A stretch of 64,000 bases of DNA, from contig JAOWBW010000865.1 in assembly GCA_026119855.1 (NCBI GenBank), positions 372,001-436,000 of the forward strand, written 5' to 3'. The position numbers were made by a program, and so were the translations under genes. The notes under the pieces are model-generated. The model searched no databases, was not told where the DNA came from, and saw only the letters and a program-made list of their open reading frames with translations. This document shows positions 24,760 to 33,735 of the stretch, in pieces (the stretch's first letter is position 1; every line of letters begins with the position of its first letter). Source of the DNA: Campanula takesimana (Eukaryota; Streptophyta; Magnoliopsida; Asterales; Campanulaceae).

Positions 24760-25557
24760 TCAATTACGTTTCCAATGACCAATTTTTTGACAATGGAAAC
24801 AGATTGCATCCTTTTGTGAATCGGGTTTTGCCTCAGAAGCCTTGGCAACACTTGCCTTGCTTATTTTGGGTTTGACAACTTTCTTACCCTTTCCTTTGGC
24901 ACCAGCCTTCTTCCCATCATGAACTAAGAGCACAGGAGAACCTTTCTCCGCAATCTTCATCTCCGCAGTTTTAAGCATCCCATGCAACTCGGAGAGATTC
25001 TTATCCATTCCATGCATGTTATAATTCATTACAAACTGATTATAACTTTTAGGCAATGAATTAAGAATGAGATCTGTGGCTAGCTCCAATGGGATTGGAT
25101 AGCCAAGTTTCTCAAGGTGCTCTACATAACCTTTCATTTTCAGCATGTGAGGACTCACTTGTTGCCCTTCATTCATTTTACAAGTAGTGAATGGAACAAT
25201 GGTCTTGTACCTCTCTTGCCTAGCTTGTTCTTGAAACATGGCTCTTAACTCCACGCCTATCTCATAGGCTTCCAAATATTCCAAACTTTGTTGGAGTTTT
25301 GAGCACATAGTAGCAAGCATGAGACAACTTACATCTCTAGAATCATTACGATGTTTCTTGTAACTATCTCTTTCTGCTCTAGGGGTAGTAGGTTCTGGTT
25401 CAGCGGGAAGAGGCCCATCGAGAATGTACAACTTATCTTCTTGCCTTAGAACAATTCTTAGGCTACGGATCCAATCCATAAAGTTTGTACCATTCTCTTG
25501 GAGCTTATCCTTCTCAAAGATCGATCGCAACAAAATTGATTGAGTGTTAGTAGTCAT
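24760..25557 (-). pseudogene. Copia2 gag
   Basis: This is a 265-residue Copia gag beginning MTTNTQSILLRSIFEKDKL, with a UBN2-type capsid region (about residues 60-190) and a basic stretch. It ends inside the zinc knuckle (CFHCQKIGHWKRN): a TGA (24760-24762) stands where the last Cys of CX2CX4HX4C belongs. The pol frame continues in the same phase beyond it, so gag-pol was a single frame. The loss of one knuckle ligand means even read-through would need a suitable residue inserted. Confidence 0.92.
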
Positions 25558-27112
25558 TATCTACAAATATGTAAAATTTTCCAAAATTTAATAAGTACCG
25601 GCTTTCATTAAAGAAATAAACAATGTATTTTTTTTTAAACAAAATACTCCCACTAAATTATATAACCTTCATATACATCCAATGTATAATATAATTTAAT
25701 TGGGCTAAGATCCAACTTTAATTTAACTTTTGAGTCCACGGAGGCGGACCGCTCAAAACTAAATTAATTAGGTAGACAGTCATGTCAATCATATCCCATA
25801 TGATTCTTAGATCCTTTCATGAGATTCTTTGAGAAATCCAATTTTTCAAGCATGTTTAATCTCATCTTTTGCCTAGGCCCAAAACTGTTTTGACACCTAA
25901 TTAAGTCCAACCATTTTAAACGTATAGGAACCATTCAATTTAATGCACCTTGCGGAGGCAAGCCCAGATTAAATTAATGAACCTCATCTTGCTCATACAT
26001 GAATAAAATTAATGCATCTCGCGGAGGCGAACCCACATCAAGATTACACATGTATAAACAAGTGTTTTAATCATGGCATGGCAATGAAAGACTTAAAACT
26101 TTCTTTGAAGGTTCATCACATATAGCATATAACACATTTATGAGCACATAATATAAACATGTTACACATCAAGTTTAGCCACTAAATTAATCTCCATTAA
26201 TTTAAGCATGATATTTATGTGTCATTAGTTTCTCTATAATTATGAGGATGAGACTATTTCAACTTCGGTTATTATCTCCAAATCAAGACAACAAGAAGTG
26301 CGGTCTAACAAAGCCATTAGGCAACCACAATCCCGCACTAATTCAAGAAACCAAGAAAGTAGTCCATGTGGCCGAAACTAGGCAATAGATGGTTTCGATG
26401 AACGTAGGCCAATTGCATCCACAATTCCACATGGATCTCCAAACTTTGAATCAAGAACTTTGTTTCTCAATTTTAGCAATTATGAACTCTTCATAATTCT
26501 AACTTCGTTTTATCTTTGAAACTTTGATTGCGATCAATTTTGGGAAACACAATCTCGATGAACGCAGATTAGCCATCCAAAACTTGAACCAATCTAGGAA
26601 TCACAAGACTAAAACAAATAGGAAAATCAAACCCCAAAATCCACACACAAACCAACTACCCAAAACCCATTCCAGATCAGCAAGTCTGGACTGGTTCTGT
26701 TACTGGTTTTGTTGAATTTATCGAAAATTCCATATTCAGATTTTAACCAAAATCAGAACAGATTCTGACGAGCGAGCGCCCGCCTGGTCTTGACCGAGCG
26801 CGCGCCTGGTAGGTCAGAATGGTACAGAATTTTAAAGTTCGAAAATTTTGTCTCAAAATTACTTTTCCCCGATTATTAAAACTTTGATCTGATCAAAAAT
26901 TAATAATCGAAATAATTCAGAATCCACCATAATTTTTATTGCGATTGAATCGTGCGATTAAAGTTGCAAAACAATAAACCACATAAAATCACAAAACACA
27001 TAAGCATCATATATTCCAATATTCATATCATGCTAGGCACATAAACAATTTATATACACATAACATGATCCAAGTATTGAATTAATCAACATGAACGGGG
27101 CTCTGATACCAC
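25558..27112 (-). other. Copia2 5' leader with primer-binding site
   Basis: On the minus strand the primer site TGGTATCAGAGCC (27099-27111) is complementary to initiator tRNA-Met. The leader contains repeated phrases around CTCGCGGAGGCGAACCCACA near 25740, 25950 and 26015 on the plus strand. At 26768-26820 it holds a second copy of the GC-rich module (AGCGCCCGCCTGG, seven bases, CGAGCGCGCGCCTGG, then GTCAGAA). A short frame at 26524-26715 has no recognised domain. Confidence 0.75.
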
Positions 27113-28548
27113 AGTTGGGTTTCCAAGTAACATGCGCAGCGGAAAAATAGCAATTAAAATTTTATGAAACCCAAAGCCATGGATCCGTTCATATGATTAA
27201 ATCAAATACAACATAATGAATAGAGGAAAAACTAACCCTTGATGTCTATGAATTCTTGCTTTGATTTTGGTGAAGAACTTGAAGCTTTATCACGGACAAA
27301 ATTCACGAACTTTGAAGATGATAAGATTCACCCTCTAGCGGTATCCACACCACGAACGAATATCAAGGAGCTTCTTGATCTTGGTTGCTAGACCAATAAT
27401 TATGAAACACACTTTCACAATTTAATAAAGAACTATATGGAATTATTTTGTGAATTATTTTGTTCTTCAATCCAAGATGTCTTGGAACAAAATAATAACT
27501 CTCTCAAACTCTTTGGAGGCACACAAAACACTAGGGCTAATGGTCTGGCCGAACTTGACTTTTTATACACAATTAAGACCTATTCCAAATAGGAAACTTT
27601 TGCCAAAAACCTTCCCAAATCGAATTAGGAAATTTTCTGCCGCCAGACCAAGCGCCCGCCTGGTCCCAACCGAGCGCCCGCTCGCTGTCCAGAAAACCCA
27701 GAATTTTCCAAAAATTCCTTTGAGGTCCTTCGACCCTAAATTCCAATACAGTCCTTTTATTTAAGATTCGTTCTATTGTGTGTGACCCTCTAGGATTATA
27801 CTAAGTTGGCAATGGGCTCAAACATGAAACCATAAGATATGATTAGGTTCTAGCAAACCGTCATACCTACCCAAATAGTATAACTAGATACAAGTTCGCA
27901 TTCCTTTAGAATATGTCACAATCCTTTTGTCCACGATGTCATTGAACACAAGTCATGGTCAAACAGTCAACTTGTCTTGTTCAATACTTTCTCGATTCCG
28001 AATATGTTGATAATTCAAATGCTATTGATCCAATCAATCCATTTGAGTCCGGCCGAACATTTCATCAACATCATTCCTTCGAGGGGCCCAAGCTTGACAT
28101 CTCTCCGTGGAGGGACAAATCCATTTAGCTTATTATTCTTCCCAACTGGAATCCGATTATGCCAATCATACCCTTTATAACTACCGTGTTAAAGTAGCGT
28201 TTGAATATGTCAAACACAATGTTCATCAAGTAGAAGACTATAATAACTTCATGTCTAAGGATTCAAATGACATAACTAATATGAGATATATGTTCGACAT
28301 AGACCATGACATAAATCTCATACAGCGGGTCATGTCCAGTACCTTGTTCTAAACAAATACCCATAAATCTAACATGATCATCCCATGATCATTTAGCCTT
28401 TATACTAGTGCTTAACAAGTACTAGGGACGGGGATTATTATAAGTAAACATGAACAACAATAATAATCAAAACATCTCTTTATTGATATGAAATAAATGA
28501 TGACAATTACAACGTTTATTAAACGTGCCTAGGGCACCACTACCAACA
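27113..28548 (-). repeat. Copia2 5' LTR
   Basis: It is the partner of 20149-21583. The outermost base at the primer-site side is A where the other LTR has T, so its end reads AG rather than TG. The GC-rich module is at 27645-27693. Differences from the other LTR are few. Confidence 0.93.
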
Positions 28549-29039
28549 CCAGCGATGTCAGACTCGTCTATGGAGATGGGACAGAATATGCAGTCAAAGG
28601 TTTCTCAGATTCAGGGGATGTTGATACAAGAAGATCAAAGACCGGATATGTGTTCACGCTTGGTGGGTCAGTTGTCAGTTGGAAGGCTACGTTGCAGGCG
28701 ACAGTGATGTTGTCTACAATAAAAGCAGAATACATGGCATTGACAGAGTCCGCTAAGGAAGGAATATGGTTGAAGGGATTGATCAGCGATCTTGGGATAC
28801 ATCAGGATCAGGCTATTATTTATTGCGATAGTTTGAGCGCGATTTGTTTGGCCAAGAATCAAGTTCATCATGAGAGGACCAAGCACATTGATGTCAGATA
28901 TCATTTCCTAATAGATGAGAAACGGGTAAAGGTGAAGAAGGTAGGGATGGCGGACAACCCTGTAGATATGTTCACGAAACCCGTGACGGGGAGCAAGTTT
29001 CAACATTGTTTGGACTTGCTGAATGTTCGCAGCTATTAG
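28549..29039 (+). pseudogene. Copia1 RNase H domain
   Basis: After Copia2 the Copia1 frame resumes with a Copia-type RNase H: DTRRSKTGYVFTLGGSVVSW, then IKAEYMALTESAKEGIWLKG and YCDSLSAI, ending near TKHIDVRYHF. The sequence skips the expected stretch between RT and RNase H, so a deletion preceded or accompanied decay. The stop codon is 29037-29039. It would have degraded the RNA strand during reverse transcription. Confidence 0.85.
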
Positions 29040-29091
29040 ATAGCAGTAGAGGCGAGGGGGGAAAAGGTTTGTTGTCATGGAGATTCAAGTC

Positions 29092-29102
29092 AAGGTGGAG
29101 AT
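29092..29102 (+). other. Copia1 polypurine tract
   Basis: AAGGTGGAGAT lies directly before the 3' LTR. It is the usual start site for plus-strand DNA synthesis in Copia elements. Confidence 0.75.
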
Positions 29103-29592
29103 TGTTGGGATAATGCCTTTGAATGTGGGACGCCATATTATAGGATTGTACAACAGATGGTTTCATAATGCCTAGACAGAGCAGAAACGAAGACAAAAGA
29201 AAAAAAAAAGGAAGGAGCAGCAGCACCCGAACAGGTAGGCGAGCGGGCGCTCGGGTAGACCCATGCGGGCTCTCCTATGGGCAGAAAGTTGAGCCGCTTG
29301 GGTGATTTAATTCAGGCGGGCGCTTGGTCCAAGGCAGGCGGGCGCCTGGTCTTGCGGAAGATCAGGCCCAACGCATGTGGACTGCATAAAAACGGGGTTT
29401 TTCCTTTGGGACTCAAATTTAGGACTCATGTCTTCAGGGTTAGGTTATGTCTAGTATAAATAGAGGCTATCATCCTAACAAGATTGATTTGATGAAATCC
29501 ATAGAGTGCTCAGAGAGAGATCAATAATTCTAGATCTAGGGTTTTAGCACAGTCAGGAATTATTGTGATCAATAATTCGTGCTAGCATAGAT

Positions 29593-30865
29593 CAATGTTC
29601 TAAAAGACGGGCGCCTAGGCCGCCTAAGCGGCGCCTAGGCACTAGTCGGTGCCTGACCGCCGCGATTTTCACCAAGTCGGCCAAGTTAGGCGGTGGGGCG
29701 CCTAGGCGGTTCTGGGCGGTGCTAGGAGGCTAGGCGGGTTTGGCGCCGGTTAGACGATTTCGGCCGATTAGGCGGCTTGGCGCCGTCTAAGCGGTGTTGA
29801 CTACGTTTTTTTTTTACTAAAGTGGAAACTACGCCGTTTTAACGCAAGAAAATAAACCCAAATACCCAATTCGTGAATCTCATTCCATTTTTGAAATTTC
29901 ACTCGATATTGATAATCTAGGGCTCAACGGCGAATCCCAAATCCGTCCTCCGCCGTTCCGCCGCCATCACCGTTGTCTCCTCCAGTGAGTCCAGTCTCTA
30001 ATCTGTCTTCGTCGTCTCCATTACCATCGTCTTTAGTCTCCTCCTTTGTCGATTGAGCTATTCCATCTTCGTCGAATCCAACTGGACAGTGGTAATTGTT
30101 AATTTGTTAATTGTTATTATGTGGTTTTCTTCTATCTCTGTGTGTTTATTAGTTACTTTGGATGGGAGTTTGATACTTAAGTGCCATTCTAGGTTGCTGA
30201 ACTGCTGATAATTTGATATGGTATTGGTGCAACTGTGTTGTAAACTTGTGATTGATATGGTGTAAATAATGTGTATATAGGTTGCTGAACTGCTGAACTA
30301 GGTTGCTGAACTGCTGAACTGACTTTGAAGCTTTTGTAATGGTCACATATCAAGTTTGAAGGTTGCTGTGTACTTGAAGTTGAAGGCTGAAAGCTTTTGT
30401 GATGTTACTTGTTATGTTATTGTAATATTTACATTCTTGGTGTGGATCCTGTTTGTTTGTCATTGTTGTTTTCTAAGTTATGCTAAAATGGTCCCTGTAG
30501 TAGACTGGCACAATACCTTTTATTAATAGTAAATCAGGGAACTTTTCGGGTGTAAGAGCAAGTCACAGAAGTTGTAATGTTACTTGTTATGTTATTGTAA
30601 TATTTACAAAATGTTAGTCCCTCCATCTCAAAATGGATTTTCAAAAAGTTTTTAAATTTACTTTAGTTTTAGAATCTTTAGATGAGGAGTAAATTTGAAA
30701 AAAAAAATTAGATATTGATTTTGGGACGGAGGGACTAACATTTTGTACAACTGATAGTCTTAAATTAGCCATGTTAAGTTAAACAGGCTCAGAAAATGAT
30801 TTTTTTTTTAATTTCTCGGCCCCGCCTAGGCGCTGGTCCGCCGCCTAGCGTCTTTTAGAACACTG
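29593..30865 (+). mobile_element. Non-autonomous hAT transposon
   Basis: The ends are CAATGTTCTAAAAGACG and CGTCTTTTAGAACACTG, a 17-bp inverted repeat with one mismatch. It is flanked by an 8-bp duplication GCATAGAT (29585-29592 and 30866-30873), diagnostic for hAT elements. The left 200 bp and right 60 bp are rich in GCCTAGGCG palindromes. The interior has promoter-leader-like sequence with Ser/Pro-type codons (29940-30060) but no transposase. A phrase GGTTGCTGAACTGCTGA occurs three times at 30192-30320. Strand is arbitrary. Confidence 0.92.
30607..30745. mobile_element. Stowaway-like MITE inside the hAT
   Basis: The inverted ends CAAAATGTTAGTCCCTCCRT and their complement are flanked by TA on both sides. 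The core CCCTCCGTCCCAAAAT is the Stowaway-type terminus seen elsewhere in this window. It makes the fourth level of nesting: CACTA, Copia1, hAT, MITE. Confidence 0.75.
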
Positions 30866-31017
30866 GCATAGATTAGTGTGATCTTGTAAAGAATTCTCCA
30901 GATTGATAATAATATTCTCTCCCCTCCCCGTAGACGTAGCCAAGTTGGTGAACCACGTAAATCCTATTCTTGTGATTGCTTTATTTACTCATCAAGTCTT
31001 GTTCAATTGCTCTAACA

Positions 31018-32563
31018 GTATGTGTTTGTTGTTTCAATCGATTTTATTTGCTGGGTTTCTAATTATTAATTCTCAATTGAATTTCGTGATTGATTGCTAA
31101 CAGGTACTCATTCCCACAAATTTTATTTTGTTCAAAGGGATAACAGGTTAGGGTTTTTCCATCCATCTTTGTTCAAGGGATAACAGGTTAATTACTTTAA
31201 TTTTGATTGTAGCACTTTTTAGGCTTGTTCTAATATGGAGGATCTTACTCAAGTATATTGGCCATACACACTCACTCACTCACATATATACATATATATA
31301 CGTATACAGTATACATTATACATGTTTTTAATGAAGAATCCATAAAACTAATATGTTTGTTGGGACCAATTTGTTTGATTTCCATGTGAATTGTGAGTGT
31401 CATAAACCTGCATACCAACTGTTCATCACACTTTGACCAAAATTTTACAGAAAATATGATTATCATTTTGAGTAAAGTAAAAATTATAAATGAGTATTTT
31501 ATTAATGGAGAATGAATTAAAAAATTAATTATTTTTTTTTAAATTTTAGTCAAAGATCAATTGAGTTGACTAATTTTGCTTTAACTTTGTAGATTAAAGT
31601 GGGACGGAGGGAGTATTATATAATGCTATGTTAGAGGGTTTGCAACTCACATGAAGGCACATTAAATTCTTAAACATTCTTTAAAAAATGAACCATTTTA
31701 TTAGATAAGGAGAAATATGGACTTGAGCATTACATGTGTCACTTAGAGTCTTTTGGAAAATAAATGTGACCTTACGGCTGCTGGCTGATAATGGCTTATT
31801 GCTACATGTATTTGGCTTTGTCAATTCATATACAACCTTAAAAAAATATTAAAGAGGATAAAGGGAATATTTGTATTTTTTTTTATTTTTTTTGTTTCTC
31901 ATGATCTTGTGAACTAGATGATTATTTCACTACCAGAAATTTTCATGTAGAGCATTTTTCCCTTTCATGACCTCTGAACAGGGCACTTCTGGTACTACAA
32001 CTCTTTCCGATACAATTCTCACAACTTGTTTTGTCTGTTTAAATGCTGCATTTTTTTAAATAGTTGTAGTTATTCAGTTTATCCAACTTTAAAAAATGTT
32101 CTATACTCTATCCTAAGACATGGTTATGGCCTGTGGTTGTGGGTGTAACTCTTCTTTCCGTTTTGCTTTTTACCAGTTAAGCCTTATAGCACATTAGCTC
32201 TTGTTATGGTTTTACTCATTCCGTCCCAAAATAAATGACCATTTTGTTCATTTTGAAAATGTGGATTTGTAGTACATAATATTCTTCTTTTCACATAACC
32301 ATAAAAAAAAATTGGTAAAAAATCATTGAGGGATGAGTTTCTTTTATTAAGTACTCCCTCTGTCCCAACATACTTGTGATAAAAAAAGGTCATTCAATTA
32401 GGTACAAAGAGAGTGATTTAGTATATTAACCTTCTCTTAGTTTAAGCTTAATAATACGTATCATGAACAAACACATAACCATTAAACAAATTATGAAAAG
32501 TGTAAATCATAACAAGGTGATAAAATCATATACATAGTTTTATTAGTGAATGTAGGTGTTATT
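31018..32563 (+). other. CACTA intron and spacer with MITE debris
   Basis: Native CACTA sequence resumes after Copia1 without recognised coding. An AT/CA-rich microsatellite-like run lies at 31268-31322. A Stowaway-type right end (GGGACGGAGGGAG followed by TA) ends at 31613. Stowaway-like termini at about 32215 (CATTCCGTCCCAAAATAAAT) and 32354 (CTCCCTCTGTCCCAACATAC) face the same way, so I cannot pair them. Confidence 0.45.
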
Positions 32564-33584
32564 AATGGCAGGGGAAGATCGTAATGGATCATATTTTCAC
32601 GATGAAGTTTATAGAATGCTAGTGAATGTATACGTGATGGAATGCTTAGATGTATGTAGTAGTTGGCAGGGGAAGATCGTAGTTGGATGGATAACCGAAA
32701 GGAACGTACAGAAGAATTTTCACGAGGTGTGAAGTATTTTATAGAATTTGCTAGATCACATCCTGAATGTATACGTGATGGAATGCTTAGATGTTCCATG
32801 TAGTAGTTGTCGCAATCTCAAACCCCAAACAGACGACTGCATCAAGTTGCACCTTATGAAAAATGGGTTTGTTGATAACTATAAGAGGTGGATATTGCAT
32901 GGCAAGCCAAAGATTGCTTTTAGAGATGTGCAAAGGCGTCCATCTGTAGCTACAAATTCCATAAATGAACCAGAGGCAATGATTGTAGAGGAAGCACAAT
33001 CTCTGGGTATGGAAGATATGGTTAGAGATGCAGATGGTCCATCGTTTGATTGGACACTGAATTTTGAAGATGAACCAAATCACGCTGCTAAATCGTTTTT
33101 TAGAATGATGGATTCTGCAAATGAAAAGGTTTATCAAGGTGCAGAGTCTTCTGTGTTGGAGGCTGTAGCTGAGCTTCTTAATATCAAGACTGATTCGAAC
33201 ATGAGCCAACATACTTATAATCGAATCTTATCATGGGCTAATAAACGGTTGCTACCTAAACAGAATAATATGGTAGCTAATTTTTATGACACAAAGAAGT
33301 TGGTTGGGCATATTGGTCTTGGTTATGAGAAAATTGATTGTTGTAGGAATCAATGCATGCTTTTCTATAAAGAAGATGATGGATTGCAATCATGTTCAGT
33401 ATGTGGACTTAGTAGGTATAAGACTCCACGACATGGTAGTGCGAAACATAAAATAAATGTACCTCACAAGCAATTACGGTATATACCGCTAATTCCTAGG
33501 TTGCAACGACTATATGCTTCAAAGGAGATCTTTGAAGCTATGCGTTGGCACAAAGAGAGTCCACGTGATACAAAGATATCATAA
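32564..33584 (+). pseudogene. tnpD-like CACTA transposase, truncated
   Basis: From ATG 32687 the frame encodes a transposase-associated domain (EEFSRGVKYFIEFARSHPE, then a Cys cluster). One extra T near 32794 breaks the frame just before the CPCSSC-type zinc motif. The frame to 33584 then carries KLHLMKNGF, W-HG, and the start of the tnp2 domain (NRILSWANKRLLPKQNN, CRNQCMLFYKEDDGLQSCSVCG, LRYIPLIPRLQRLYAS, AMRWH). It stops there, so the whole catalytic DDE part is missing. Upstream, 32564-32672 is a partial duplicate of the same exon (GGCAGGGGAAGATCGT and TGTATACGTGATGGAATGCT each occur twice). An intact TnpD would cut and join the element. Confidence 0.82.
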
Positions 33585-33735
33585 GTAGGATGAGGAGGAA
33601 GTGGATTCTGCTATTATTTCAGATTGTGTATTGTTGTCCCGATCTGTCTTATGATAATTTCCTCAAAGCATTCACATTCATGGTATCCACGCGATACAAA
33701 GATATCATAAGTAGGATGAGGAGGAAGTGGATTGA
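33557..33735 (+). repeat. Direct repeat after the tnpD remnant
   Basis: A phrase of about 47 bp (ACGYGATACAAAGATATCAT through AGGAGGAAGTGGATT) occurs at about 33563-33608 and again at 33690-33735, about 127 bp apart. It coincides with the point where tnpD is cut short and tnpA-like coding begins, so duplication or slippage accompanied the deletion. Confidence 0.8.

Larger units (their letters stand above)
20149..28548 (-). mobile_element. Copia2: nearly intact Ty1/Copia retrotransposon
   Basis: LTRs of about 1435 bp are flanked by a perfect CCAGC duplication (20144-20148 and 28549-28553). In sense (minus) order: 5' LTR 27113-28548, initiator-Met-type primer site, a leader of about 1.5 kb, a single gag-pol frame, AAGTGGGAGAT polypurine tract (21584-21594) and 3' LTR 20149-21583. 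Only two stop codons interrupt gag-pol and the LTRs differ at few positions, so this is the youngest insertion in the nest. It disrupts the RT/RNase H region of Copia1. Confidence 0.94.
8144..31017 (+). mobile_element. Copia1: degenerate Ty1/Copia retrotransposon, itself invaded three times
   Basis: LTRs of about 630 bp begin TGTTGGGATA and end TCTAACA, flanked by a perfect GTATG duplication (8139-8143 and 31018-31022). A TGGTACCAGAGC primer site follows the left LTR and an AAGGTGGAGAT polypurine tract precedes the right LTR. The gag-pol reading can be traced through 8837-9357, 17747-20148 and 28549-29039. Between these lie a Tat-like Gypsy (9358-17741) and Copia2 (20149-28548). The right LTR is split by a hAT. 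Several in-frame stops, frameshifts and internal deletions in integrase and RT show it was dead for some time. Confidence 0.93.
29103..31017 (+). repeat. Copia1 3' LTR, split by a hAT
   Basis: It matches the 630-bp left LTR in two parts, 29103-29592 and 30866-31017. Its GC-rich motifs (29238-29350) have decayed further than in the left LTR. GTATG at 31018-31022 is the second target-site copy. Confidence 0.92.

Noticed and set aside
32215..32370. A full MITE between the two Stowaway-like ends
   Set aside because: Both ends have the same orientation (CCGTCCC-type on the plus strand), so they do not form an inverted pair.
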